From Diphasiastrum complanatum (taxonomy: Eukaryota > Streptophyta > Lycopodiopsida > Lycopodiales > Lycopodiaceae): 64,000 nt of DNA. Positions within the stretch are counted from its first letter, which is position 1. Each line of letters begins with the position of its first letter. Of the stretch, positions 1-11,815 are shown one piece after another. The translations under genes were made by a program, and so were the position numbers. The stretch spans positions 47,552,612 to 47,616,611 of the forward strand of contig CM055109.1 of the NCBI GenBank assembly GCA_029204225.1, given 5' to 3'. The notes below the pieces were generated by a model, which saw only the letters and a list, made by a program, of their open reading frames with translations, made no database searches and was not told the origin of the DNA.

Positions 1-69
1 CAGTGCAGGACAAGCGTAAACATGTTCCTAAACTTTTTTCAGGTCGTGATTGAACATTGATATTTTCAG

Positions 70-1725
70 GCTCGGTTCTACACGTTCATCTGGACATTGT
101 ATGATTGCATGGTAGCTGTAGCCATGGCTTCAAAGCACATTAAGATGGTGGTTGCAGACCGACCTAACCCAGTGGGTGGTGCAATAATTGATGGACCATT
201 ACTGAATGATTTTTTCTCCTCTTTTGTTGGTCGTAAGGTGATGGTGTTTCCAGTGCTATCACTTCAATACTACAAATTGGATGCTTTTCAGTTATCCTTT
301 TCTGCCCTTAGTTCTCTAAAGGTCTGCGCTTCTGAAGGAAGTTTCTCAACTTGCATGACTAAATTGCAGCGTATTTTGGAAGCAGGCAATTCTATTAAGA
401 CATGGGATGACTATTGGTGAAATAGCACAACTTTTCAATGCAGAATTTGTTGCTGTCGATGCTGGCAAGCAGGTGTTGCACTAAGCTACTCATAGAACAA
501 GATTAGCTTTTCTTACATCCAGAATGTCCAGGGAGCTTTTCTTGAAATAGCTGCATCGAAAGTACTTTTTGTGCAATGCAGTTCACAGATGTCTTTTATG
601 ATGAGTTATTTGTGGAGGAAGTGATGCTTATTGGTATTCAGGTGGAATTGGAGGTTTTGTGTATGAAAGGATGGGAAAGGACTATGATATTCAGTGAAAC
701 TGGTCTTTTATGGGTGCCCCCTTCACCCAACATGCCATCGCCCACAGCAGCTGCATTCTATCTTGGGACAGCCTTGTTTGAGGTTGTACAGATTTAATCC
801 TGATATGTTCTGTGAAGACTTGATTAGTGACTATTTGCAACCCTCACATTTTGGATTATTTGGTCAACTTCCTGGTAACTGTTATGATTTCATTCCTCTG
901 CTCTTCTGTTTCTTTTTTTCCCTTGGGAAGTCTCTGTATTTCTCCAGTAAAAGGCAACCAGATTGGGAACTCAATATGCGCTCAGAGAACTTTCAACTTC
1001 TTTGCAGGGAACAAACTGTTCTGAAGGAAGAGGAACAACTCTTCCTTTTGAGATGGTAATGTACCCACACCACATAGCTCCATTCTCCTTCAAATCTGCT
1101 TAAAGCATCGTCTTGGCTTTAAAACGACGCTCTTGTTAAACTAGCGATGTTTATTACCTGTACTGATAACGCAGTTAGTAAAGCTGTATACAGATTGGAG
1201 CACCATGGTTGGATTACCACTTGATTTCTGATTTGCAACAAGAAGATTGTCCTGGTGCACTTTTTCGAGAGGCCTGGTTCACACCATCCTTCAGTAAATT
1301 CTCTGGAAAATTGATCAATGGTATTCAGGTAGGTCTCCGTCATCGATTGGCCAACAAGCAAATATATAAAGTATCTGATTGTATAGTTGATACTTTTGCA
1401 GTGAATGGTGTTCTTGAGGTACAATGAAAATGTTCTAATGTATACTAACTTCACCTTTATTTAAATTCAGGTACATCTTTGTGATGTAGCAAAGTTTAAC
1501 TCACTTCGAACTGCTCTCACGATATTGTCTTCCATCATCAAGCTTTACCCCCATAATTTTGAGTGGCGTAAGGATGGAAGCTTATATTGGATAGATAAGC
1601 TAGTTGGTAACACCTCAGTTCGAGAAGATCTAAGCAAAGGAGCTTCTGCTGATGAAGTGATAGCAACCTGGCAGGATGATATCTTATGGTTTGGTGCGAT
1701 GCGCCAAAAATATTTGCTCTATTAA
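70..1725 (+). CDS. DUF1343 (YbbC/NamZ-like, GH171) protein, 3' six exons
   Basis: Exons, read from frame continuity and GT..AG borders: 70-237, 386-472, 642-782, 1008-1055, 1194-1328, 1471-1725. Every exon length is a multiple of three, so all introns are phase 0, giving 277 codons plus a TAA stop. Family landmarks appear in order: ARFYTFIWTLYDCM and DRPNPVGG (exon 1), LRHGMTIGE (exon 2), MKGWERTM and WVPPSPNMP (exon 3), GTNCSEGRGTT and PFE (exon 4), GAPW (exon 5), and WIDKL with the family's C-terminal YLLY (exon 6). Known: bacterial DUF1343 proteins include Bacillus NamZ (YbbC), an exo-N-acetylmuramidase acting on peptidoglycan fragments. Inference: the plant protein could be a secreted or plastid glycosidase. 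The N-terminal half is outside the window, so targeting cannot be judged. No frameshift or in-frame stop is seen, which favours a live gene. Confidence 0.88.
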
Positions 1726-4508
1726 AACATATGACCAAAGTTATTGAGTGTAAGAATGAGCTTGCAGAGCAATTGCTTAGGTACGCTGAATCCTTGAAAA
1801 GAGTACGCGCTACTGATTACATCTTATTGCTATACGACTTTGTGATTTTGGTGCTAGCCTCAAGCAGCTTCTACAGTAGTTTACTGGATGGGTTTTCTAA
1901 TTTCCAATAGGATGCTAGCTGTTTACCCTACTAGTGCATACATCGATATCTGCGGAGGAATGTGGATGATCTCTCTCTCTCTCTCTCTCTCTCTCTGCTG
2001 CATCAGTTACCATGCAAAAGTTTTGGTGATTTCTATATTGAGAAAGGAGAGTGTGGCTCAATTCCCTGATCTCCATTGTGAGAGTTCTTGCTGCCATTTT
2101 CTGTGGGCTATAACGTTCGTTGATGGTGAATTTAATAAAAGCCTTCATGCTTTGCTGATGAGAGAAGTGAGCCCCATCTGGTATCTTGCCATTAACAATA
2201 AAAAGAGAAAACATAGAGTTGACCACCCTCTTTCTGAAGAGTTCTACATACGATCAGTCCCTATCATAAATCAGTTGCATACCTGCATTGTTTGTTGAAC
2301 ATACATAGCTCTCAAATACTACAAAGCTATAAAGAAATGCCGACTCCACATATAAGTTCAGTGTGTCATATGCTCAAATACAAGTATGCAAAGTTGAAGC
2401 TAAGACTATTGGATATTCTTACCCACAAGATAAGGTGGAAGCATTTTGGCCAATTTCGGTAGCAGTCACTTGATAAGGGATGCTTTGAGTATTTTTCCAC
2501 GAGGGATGTTTAATTTAGACTCTATACTGACTCCTGAGGTATGTTGCCTAATCTGCTTAAATTAGTGTCATTTGGAAAATATCTTTGACCTTACCTTGAA
2601 GGTGTAATGTTTATTTTTTACACTATATAATGTTAACTTCATGTTATGCATTAACAATCGATCGTATTTCATGACTTGATTGTTTGCTCAATTTTTACTT
2701 GATCACTAACAAAGGTCACCAGAAAATCCTTTACTAACTATTAAGAATGGCAAGTTCATCCCCGTTTTATGGCTAAAATTTTGTACATATGGGCCGCAAA
2801 TTTTGATCTTTCATGGGCTGTAATATGCTTTGAAAATTCTTTATGGCTGATAATGTTGCACTCTTTATTCATAAACTTCCCCTAAAATAATCAATGGCTT
2901 CTATGAAAATGTGAAACAAAAAATAGGTTGATATTGGGTGGATCTTGCCAAAGAGGGGACCCCCCTTCCACACTTTCCCATAAAACTCTTCAGGAATACA
3001 AGTCTTCTTTGCACGATTTAATCCAACTCAAGAGTGAACAACAAGAGGTTGCACAAATCCTCTGTTTATTGTTAATAATTGAAACACCTGTTATGGTTTA
3101 AGTTTGGGTCGATTTCACCATGTATTTTGGTGTCACGCAATATTAATTTGCGCCATGCAACATTGTTTTTCTCTCAAAGTTTAAAGAGGCTTTCGAAGTT
3201 TGTAGAACATTATAAAATAATCTATTGTAAAGGTTTTAACCTTGAGTCGGCCCAAAAAGGTTTGTAAATAGGACCTTAGGAGCAATTTCACATGCTACTA
3301 ACTATATATTGGAACTTTATCAATTTTCATGTATGTTGAAGAGGGACGCACATTTCTTTACCATGGAAACTTGTGGACCAAGGCAAATCATGCCAAGAAT
3401 TATTGCATGAAGGTAGAATATGGAAACCCATGCATAAAATGTGCATGCTTGAGTCTTAGCATGTGGGACACTTACACTTGAAGCCATGTCCATCACAAAT
3501 CGTTTGTTCTAAACTATAAAAGAGACCCTCCTCCTCCCAATGGGCGCACTTTTTGTGGAGAGGTCTTTTTCACATATGCTATAGGTCTTTGCTTTTTTGT
3601 ATGGTGAAGTTTCTTGCTCATCTATGCTAGTGTTATGCTATTCAATTATTTTTTTAGATTGATGGGTGGTGGATCTTGTTTTTTTAATCTTGCTAACCTT
3701 ATGTTCTTTGTGTTGACAGTTTGTGGGCAGCAAGTATTCAAGATCCATTTGGCCTAATTGAAGGAGCAATGTCATAATTTTTGATGCTAGAATGCTTTCT
3801 ATAGCATCCACCATCATTCTAGATCTTGTAGCAAGTTCTTTTGTGAGTATTATGTAATTTTTTGCTCACGTTCTCTTTGTCTTCTCCGCTGTCCACCATA
3901 GTTGGGAAGATCCAATTGCTACATAAGTTTGATTAATTCCTTGCATGTTAACAAATTCACCATTTGTTAACAATTTACTATTGTATGTGCAAGTTTTAGT
4001 CCATGCACGTTGTATGCATGTCTCCAAAATTTTTCAGATTGTTTGCATGTTGCTATATTTGCTTGCATGTTGAATGCATGTTGCTAGTTTTGAGCTATTT
4101 CGAGTTGTAGAAAACCATCAAGGATTCCTAGGTTGGTAAACCTTGATTCATAGATCCTAGCTATCTCTATTTTCAATCATTAACAACACCCACCTCGAAG
4201 AGTTAGATATGAAACTTTTGGTTTACTATATATCAATCATTTCCTTGCTTGTGGCGGCTATTTTCAATTCTATTATCATTGCCTTTGCTTTTCAAGTTTT
4301 GCCTCTCTAAACCTCATGCAAAGTCTCTCCCAACAATGTAAAAGCCATAACCATTCTTTTAAGGCATTCAACCTCTTATAAACACTAAATCCTAAAAAAA
4401 AAAGTTTACTAGAAGAAAAGAAAAAAAAACCCTATAGCCGCCACCCCCTTTTGGCTCCGGAAAGCCTCTCAACCAGTGTTGGGTGGGTATATAGGGTCAC
4501 GACTGGTA
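1726..4508. other. 3' flank of the DUF1343 gene, no gene seen
   Basis: AT-rich non-coding sequence. The open frames here are short and show no recognisable family. It should contain the 3' UTR of the upstream gene. A CT microsatellite lies at 1971-1996. No LTR, tRNA or exon was recognised in the remainder. Confidence 0.5.
1971..1996. repeat. (CT)13 microsatellite
   Basis: Uninterrupted CT dinucleotides about 250 bp past the stop of the DUF1343 gene, possibly within its 3' UTR. Confidence 0.95.
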
Positions 4509-4880
4509 TCAATAATGAGTATCACCATGGTATTAAAAAATCAACCCGACTGGTATATGATTTCTAATACCAGGGTCTAGAACCGGACACCCAGTATTAA
4601 CTAATTTACTATTCATGTTGATACCCAAGTTGGGAAGATTTTGTGGATTTTGCCATGGTATCAATAGTAGTATTATTTTTAGTATTTTTTTTTATATCTC
4701 AAATTTTTTATAATTTAAATTATGATATTACATTTTAAAATGTATATTTATAACAATTCGTACATGTTGACCCGGGTTGATAACCGGCTGATATCACCCT
4801 TGTGATGTTAGCCTCGTCTATACCAGTCTACAACTCCTATACCTCTTTATGTTAATACCTTACTGGTATTACATGTTTTA
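4509..4880. repeat. Possible small non-autonomous element with ACTGGTAT motifs
   Basis: The motif ACTGGTAT and its reverse complement ATACCAGT (or near variants) recur several times within about 370 bp around an AT-rich core. This resembles the subterminal repeats of hAT-type MITEs. I could not find convincing terminal inverted repeats or a target duplication, so the borders are approximate. Confidence 0.25.
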
Positions 4881-5273
4881 AAAACCTGCAATACTAAGGT
4901 ATCGTAATGTTTTTTGGTGACTAAGGGCAGGATAGTCACTTGTTTTTTTAAAAAAAAATTTAGTGCAGATTCTGCCTGCGTCTGCCACGTGGCAGCATCG
5001 GATTGTTCTCAAAATTTTTTAGTGTTGATTCTGCTTGCACCTACCATGTGTCAGCTAAGGATTGATTTAAAAAGCGTCCAAAAATCCATTATGCAATGGA
5101 AGGAGCTGGGCACAGAGGCCATTTTGCCCGGTTCAGATTTCCAAAAAATTTTTTGCCTAAAAAAGTTCTAGAAATCCTTACCGAACAAAATGGCTTCTGC
5201 ACGGCTCCTTTCATATTACAAAAACTTTAACTTTGATACCCGCCCAACCCTGCTCTCGACCGCGACCACGGGT

Positions 5274-5308
<35 letters not shown>

Positions 5309-6592
5309 TTTCAAGCAGAAACGCGCGCTCCCATGGCCCGATTACAGCCTACAAACAATTCTTCATCCTCATTGAAGGCGCAATGCTCCTTATTCAGAGA
5401 TGGCAAAGCGAGCATTGAACCATCATTGATCCAAATAGCGACCTACAGGCATGAAGAACCAGTTGACAGCCCACGCTGCCACTGCTGCAAATTAGGCTTT
5501 CAAAACGCGCTATTGTTTCCTTCACATGTCCTATCCTTGGGAAGTACATCTGCTTCCAGGCAGCAACAATATTGATGCTATCAATAGGTGAATTGGTACA
5601 GACAGCAGACAATGTTTTCTTGTCAATCGAACTAACAGTCAGTTAGTTTCACATGTGACATAGCCTGACTCTCCGACAGTTATTCATCCTCAAGTTTTAA
5701 AGGTGTCACTTGAATCCAGAATCTGTTTCCATGTCATTCAAGCAATGAATGAAGAGGACAATCGTCCTACCACAGATTCTCGCATGGATTCACTGACAGA
5801 CCAAGGATAAGCAAAGAATGGCATCCATTGACCAACTCATCAGAAAGGTTTGAAAACGAGCTAGAAAACAATGGCTTCCATCGCTTTGAAAGTTTCTACT
5901 GAATAGCGAAATTGCTTATGTCTATACTCAGGAAAAAAAATAGGGACTAACAGGAAATTGTTCTAAGATGTATCTGAGAACCACTGTTCAACTTAATTTT
6001 TTGTTCCAAGACAAACATTCGTAAGCTGTCTAGTGTTTCATAAAACCTTAGGATTAGCAAGGGTTGCTTTCCATTTCCTAGTAAAACATAAAAGTTATCC
6101 TTCAAGCCTTCCAGAGATAAAACAGCCATGCACAGCTATTCAAACCAACATAGACCCTGTCCCTGTTTCCCTCCAAAACTTCACTGTTTAAATCAAAAGC
6201 AAATCAAGGAATCATACTGATGAGTTTGCTGGGATTGCATGTTTGCAGGAATTCAACTCGTAACATTATTTATTCTCAACAACTAGATAGAATTGCAGTT
6301 CCATTCTATGTTCTAAATTTGTAGTAATTAGATTCATGAAACAACATCACTAATAGGTTAATTCAACTGAAAAATTGATCTTCATCAATCAATCACTAAA
6401 CAAGATTAGTCATAGGTTGATTGAATCTCATCCAATCTTCATTTCATCTTTGTGAGGAAGTGCCAGAACCATGGTTAGAAGTCCATTTGTTGGTCTAGAA
6501 ATTAAATTTGAGATAATCATTACAAGAGAGACCTTTTGTGAGTTTCTAGAATCAATTAAACCAGGTTTTTGTTTGTAGAATTCACTAGTAAG
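4881..6592. other. Intergenic sequence, no gene recognised
   Basis: Holds a GA microsatellite at 5275-5305 and otherwise undistinguished sequence leading into the copia remnant. If that element had a 5' LTR it should lie in this stretch, but I found no LTR end or primer binding site. Confidence 0.4.
5275..5305. repeat. (GA)n microsatellite
   Basis: About 15 uninterrupted GA units. They create spurious RERERE reading frames. Confidence 0.95.
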
Positions 6593-7745
6593 ATGGGATC
6601 AATCGGTGCTGTTCTTCTAGAAGCTAGTGAAAGATTAAATTCTACAAATTATTCCATTTGGAAGGTTAGGATGGAGTCACTAATGGTGCTACAAGACCTT
6701 TATGAATTCTTGATTGAAGAAGAAGATGAACCTCTTGGTGCACAAGAGTTGATTAGATACAAGAAAAAATCTAGACTAGTACTTCATTATATTAAGATGA
6801 ATGTTAGTAATGATCTTTTGAAAGAAGTATCTTCTTCTACAAGTTCTAAAGAGGCATGAGATTCTTTGAAATCAATCTATGAATCCAATAACACTTCTAG
6901 AGTCCTCATGATTAGAATTCAACTCTTGCAAAGCATGAGAAGAAGTGAGGAAAATGCACAAGACTATGTGCTGAGAGTTAAATCTCTCAACAAAGAGTTA
7001 GCCTCTATTGGGGAGAAGAATAAAGATAGTGAGCTTGTTCAAGTAGTACTTAATGGTCTAGGAGATGATTTCACAAACCCAAAGTTTTGCCATCCAAGAC
7101 ACTTTGCTAACAATTGAAAAGCTTCATAGTGTGCTAGTGGCTGAAGGGTGTAGGATGCTCCCCAAAGCAAGAATGAATTCATTATCTTTGCAGGATGGAG
7201 ATGATAAAGCCAATTTCTCATTCAAAGGCAAAAAGAAGACCAATGGAGCTAAGAAGAAACATCCAAAGGAGGTCAAAGAAGAGGATAAAACATCAAGCTC
7301 AAAATGCAAGAAGGACAAATCAAAGTACAAATGCTTTTTCTTTGGCAAGAAAGGGCATTTTGCATCAAAATGTCTCAAGAAGAAGAAGGCACAAGAGAAC
7401 AAACAAAGAAACATTGCACATCAAGAGGAGGCGGATGAAGAAGAATCATCCTTGATGGTAGCCAACTCATCACCATCATCCAAAAGCAACACAAGTGAAT
7501 CTTGGTGGATTGATAGTGGGGCTAGTTCCCACATGACTTTCCAAAAGGACTACTTTTCCACTCTACTCTCTTATAATGATGTAAAAAGATCTATCTTTAC
7601 AACTAGTGATCTAGAGTATAGAATAAGTGGTAATGGTACTATTCCATTGTACATAGGATCATCCAAAAGGATGAATATTGAAAATATCCTTTTGGTACCT
7701 AAGGTAACCAAGTATTTTTAAGTATTGGCCAACTAACGGATAATG
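6593..7745 (+). pseudogene. Ty1/copia gag and protease remnant
   Basis: Degenerate reading frame of a copia retrotransposon. It begins MGSIGAVLLEASERLN and continues with the copia gag signature NYSIWKVRMESL. A premature stop at 6857-6859 (TGA where Trp is expected, KEA*DSLKSIYE) and a frameshift near 7070 break it. The zinc knuckle at about 7329-7373 reads CFFFGKKGHFASKC, so the second Cys of CX2CX4HX4C is replaced by Phe. The aspartic protease motif WWIDSGASSHM is at about 7503-7535. A missing T near 7716 shifts the frame just before the SINE insertion. It is a dead copy. Confidence 0.88.
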
Positions 7746-7828
7746 CTTCTTGGTTTCCAAGGGGAGGCTCGAACCTGAGACCAAAGAAACTTTGGATGTC
7801 AAGCTAACCAACTGAGCCAACCCCGTTG
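7746..7828 (-). mobile_element. tRNA-derived SINE inserted in copia pol
   Basis: On the minus strand this 83-bp insert has an RNA polymerase III A box (TGGCTCAGTTGG) and a B box (GGTTCGAGCCT), as in a tRNA-derived SINE head. It is flanked by a perfect 19-bp direct repeat, GGCCAACTAACGGATAATG, at 7727-7745 and 7829-7847. That repeat is part of the copia coding sequence (GQLTDNG), so it is a target site duplication. The insert is short for a plant SINE, so it may be 5' SINE material only, or a retrotransposed tRNA fragment. Confidence 0.8.
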
Positions 7829-8410
7829 GGCCAACTAACGGATAATGGCCTAGATGCACAATTAAAGCACGAAGTTTGTTCCATCCTTAAGAATGATGAA
7901 TGCATAACAAAGGCATTTAAACAAGGTAGATTGTTTAAATTAGATGCTAATGTTGCAATGGAGAGTGTGAACTTGCCAAAGGTGGAGATTAGCAATGTGG
8001 AGCTATGGCACAAAAGGTTGGGCCATGCCAACTTCAAAGCTATGAAATTTATGTGTGAAAAGGAGCTTGCACTCGGCCTCCCCAAGAGTTTGTCAAGATG
8101 TGGCATGCAATGTGAGGCTTGTAGCCTTTCAAAGGCTCATAACAACCTTCCATTCTCAAGATCTACTTCAAGATCAAACACTCCTCTTGAAATCATACAT
8201 TCGGATGTACATAGCTTCTCTCAAGCATCTAATGGTGGTGCTAAGTATTATGTAACCTTCATTGATGATCATTGTAGATATGCTTGGATTTACCTCTTGT
8301 CTTGTAAATCTTTGGTGTTTGATTCATTTGTAAAGTTCAAAACTCTAGTTGAAAATCAACTTAGTACCAAGATCAAGGTATTAAGAAGTGATAATGGAGG
8401 AGAGTATATC
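7829..8410 (+). pseudogene. Ty1/copia integrase remnant, truncated
   Basis: Resumes the copia frame after the SINE with GQLTDNGLDAQ. Next comes the HHCC zinc-binding region (LWHKRLGHANF ... CEACSLSKAH) and the start of the integrase core (IIHSDVHSFSQ ... TFIDDHCRYAWIYLL ... RSDNGGEY), showing the first two acidic catalytic residues. At about 8410 the copia sequence stops and antisense gypsy RNase H begins. The rest of integrase, RT and RNase H are missing. Confidence 0.88.
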
Positions 8411-9990
8411 TTTTTTTGCTTTCAAACGCTAGTGGCCTATCCATTTGTAATAGAACTGCTCCAACTGCAACATCACTTGCGTCCGTTTTCACGACGTAAG
8501 GTAAATCTGGATTTGCAATTTGTAACACGGGAACTGAAACAATCATTGTTTTAAGTTTCTCAAAACATTGATTCAATTCCTTGTTCCAAACAACAGGCCG
8601 GACTAGGTTGATTCCTCTTTTTCTTTTTATTAACAATTCCTTTTGTCAAATTATTAAGCAGTGCTGCTAACTTAGCATAATCCTCAATAAATCTCTTGAA
8701 GAAAAGTGTAAAACCTAAAAAAGACTTTACCTGCCTCACAGTTTTCAGAATTGGCCACTCAATCACAATCTTGATTTTATCCTCGTCAATCTTGATCCCA
8801 TTTACTGTGATCTTATGACCGAGATAAAGCAACTGTTGCTTAAAGAATTCACACTTGGAGTCTTTAGCGTAGAGTAACTCCTGATGAAGCTTTATCAAGA
8901 CAATTTTGAAGTGTTCTACGTGTTCCACCAAGGATTTACTGTAAACGAGAATGTCGTTTAAGAATACAACTACAAACTTCCCCAAATATGGACGAAATAA
9001 ATCGTTCATCATTTGCTGGAACGTTGCTGGAGCATTCCTTAATCCAAATGACAACACTAGAAATTCATAATGACCAAATCTAGAACAAAATCCTGTCTTT
9101 TAGACATCTTCTGACTTAATTCTTATTTGATGGTACCCTGTGAGATCTATCTTGGTGAAATATCGTGCTCCACCCAAGTGATCTACAAGGTCATCCATCA
9201 TGGGTAATGGATATTTATTCTTTATAGTCACTTTATTAAGACCCTTATAATCCACACACATCCGGAAACCTCCATCTTTCTTCTCTTTAAGAAGAACAGG
9301 AGCGTCCCATGGTGATTTACTAGGCTGTATATGTCCCATCCTCAGATAGTTTTCTATTTGATTTGAAATCTCTGTCTCCTCTTTCTGAGAGAACCTATAA
9401 GGTTGTCTACAGGCAGGTTGACTTTTTGGAATTAACTCAATCTTGTGGTCTACTGACCTAGACGGTGGTAAACCATGAGGTAATTCAGATGGAAAAACAT
9501 CTCTAAATTCATTTATGATCTCATCCACAATTGGAATACCATAAATTGAAAAATCTTCATACTCAGAATAATCCAATGCTTCCATTTTATTAACTATAGA
9601 AATCTGATCCAACGGACGCACAAAATTACTGCCAAATAATGTAACTACCTTATCACCCTCTTGAAAGTGAGAACATGCTTCTCAAAATCAATTAATAGAG
9701 AAGGCGATTTACTAAATAACCATTCATAACCTCAGATTAAATCAGTACGAGCTAGGTCTAAAACATGAAAATTAACTAATTCTATGTGTCCTTGCACCAA
9801 AATTGAGAGCTTCAGGACTTTTACGTTCCAAGTCTCCAACTCTGCTCCTGAAGCTAGATAAATTTTATATCTATGATTGTTGGCTTCAGTTTCCAGGCCG
9901 AGTTTCTGCACAAGACAAGAATTAATAAAATTATGAGTTGAACCACTATCCAATAAAATACTCACTTCGTGGTCTTTAATTGTGCCATTA
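8411..9990 (-). pseudogene. Ty3/gypsy protease-RT-RNase H remnant
   Basis: Read on the minus strand: protease (SILLDSGSTHNFI, about 9965-9925), linker, RT from about 9500 ([45 protein letters not shown]), then SFGLRNAPATFQQMMND and FVVVFLNDILVYS, then the start of RNase H (TDASDVAVGAVLLQ). The RT active site reads LND instead of LDD, so a catalytic Asp is lost. A stop follows KSEDV near 9100, and the frame is broken again near 8630. RNase H ends abruptly at the copia junction near 8411. Resembles chromoviral or related gypsy RTs. Confidence 0.88.
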
Positions 9991-9991
9991 A

Positions 9992-10930
9992 ATGAAAAAG
10001 TTCATTAGGCAAGAAGTAGTAGTACTAAAAGAACATTCACACTCACAAGCAGTCAGGTTAATTTCCAAAGTCTTACCATTGCCTCTGGGGATTTCAATCT
10101 CTCAATACGGCGATCAATCTAAATATGATTTTGAATATCAGTATTATGAGCACACAACGATGGCAACTCCAGTCAGTGCGGACAACATGTGTCTTATGGA
10201 GATTGTATGGAACAAAACGAAGAACGTTCTGATAATTATGATGATCAACAAGTCACACCAAATGAATCAACATAATCCGAGGGATGGTGTTTATAGTAGT
10301 GACAGTTACAACGAGACAAATTTTCGTCAATCAAAATGTTATCACTACCAACATCCTCATATGGACCAACTTGCCCAACTTGTCGTGGAAACAATGTTGG
10401 TGCAGAGACAACATGTCTTTCACAAGTTTGATGGTAGAATATCTCACACGGATGTGAGAATGTGGTTGGACAACTTTGACAGGTATTTTCAGTCACATCC
10501 AAGTACTGACCATGACAAGATCCTATTTGCAGGAACATACCTTGATGGATCTGCAAAAATCTGGCGGCAATATTGGATGCAGTGTGAAGAACCTCATATT
10601 ACCAATGATAAATGGCCAATCTTTGTAAAAAAGTGCATCAAAGAATTTGAATGTGCAGATGGTGAAGTATGGCATTCTACTTAACAAACATCTATTGTTG
10701 AGAGCTATTTCAATATCTTCCATCGGATAATGAACAGAGATGGTTATTCGGTGGACCAATTTAATACAATACATTATATTTTAGGCTTGAAGCCTGAGAT
10801 AAGAACTTGTTTATTTAAGGAAATATATCAGAAGACTTGGACATTACATCTTCTTCAAGACTACTTAAATGGAGCATTCAAATTTATCGAACGAGCGTCT
10901 TCATTTTTTAGGACAAAAATGTTTAATTAG
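9992..10930 (+). pseudogene. Ty3/gypsy gag fragment
   Basis: Contains a retrotransposon gag core: FHKFDGRISHTDVRMWLDNF, then FAGTYLDGSAKIWRQYW and FVKKCIKEFE. A stop at 10682-10684 separates it from a downstream gag-like piece (10730-10930) with the motif YILGLKPEIR. The upstream part is rich in Asp, Tyr and Gln. Its 3' end around 10895-10925 closely matches the end of the internal region of the LTR element at 14856-19974, suggesting a common family. It runs opposite to the adjacent gypsy pol remnant, so the two are separate insertions or a rearranged copy. Confidence 0.75.
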
Positions 10931-11527
10931 GAGGAATATCATGTACTTTTAGTACATCAGTGCTTTTCAAGGCAATATAATATTTATTGTAAGCTTTGTA
11001 GGCCTAGAAGGAGCTATTAGCCTTAAAGGTGGTTCCCTCTTTAGGCCCTCCAAAATAATTAATAAGGACAATAGGCCAATAAGGGCCCAAAGTACATTAA
11101 ATAATACTTAACAAGGGTTAACTATCCCTCAAGATAATTATGTTTAGTTAAGTAAGAGCATTTTCTATAACTAGGCAAGAGTCATCTACTTTTGAATCTT
11201 TTGGCTCCTCCTTTGTGAATGTGAGCCATGGGAATAGAGTTTGCTTAGTGCCCACCAATCCACATGAATCCGTGCCCATTTGTACTTGATTTGCTTCCAT
11301 CCCTTTGTTTCTCATTGCTATGCCTATTTGATTGGGTTTGGCACATGACAAGGTCATACCCCTGAGAGCCTCGAAAACCCTCATTGACCTGGGAGTATGG
11401 GGTGATTAGGACGGCCCCCGAGATTGGAAGCGGTGTTACCCTAATCACTCGCATAAGGGCAATGGGGCCCTTCCCCCAATGGGGATCTTCCAACGGAACC
11501 AATCCGTCGACAGAAAATCAACCCAAA

Positions 11528-11570
11528 ACTGGTGCATCTGCCGAGAGTACAAACCTATGAAGGGAATATC
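11528..11570 (+). repeat. PBS-like motif, copy 1
   Basis: CTGGTGCATCTGCCGAGAG followed by a stretch similar to copy 2 at 11773-11815. Starting with TGG (the complement of CCA) is what a tRNA primer binding site would show. The tRNA species is not identified. Confidence 0.35.
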
Positions 11571-11772
11571 GTTTGGAAGGTGATTGTCCTTATTACTAAT
11601 CACATTTCAAATTTTGCCATTGACTGGTTATGCTATTCAGATTGTTAGCCACAAATCAACTTTATATCGTTGTTGCTTGAAAAGAGCTTATTCATTCCCA
11701 CCGTTCTGATGAAGTTGATCCATGAATCCAAGTCCGCCATTTTTGGATATCTTTGACCCGTCAGACACCAAC

Positions 11773-11815
11773 ACTGGTGCGTCTGCCAGGAGTCGAAACC
11801 TATTAAGAAAAATAT
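11773..11815 (+). repeat. PBS-like motif, copy 2
   Basis: CTGGTGCGTCTGCCAGGAG followed by TCGAAACC. The reverse complement reads like a tRNA T-arm and acceptor end finishing in CCA. Similar to the copy 245 bp upstream. Confidence 0.35.

Noticed and set aside
1915-2298. Open frames after the DUF1343 stop as extra exons
   Set aside because: The YLLY C-terminus followed by TAA is the family's normal end, and the later frames run through a microsatellite.
7746-7828. Functional tRNA gene
   Set aside because: It has A and B boxes, but the acceptor stem does not close convincingly and a 19-bp target duplication shows it is a retrotransposed insert.
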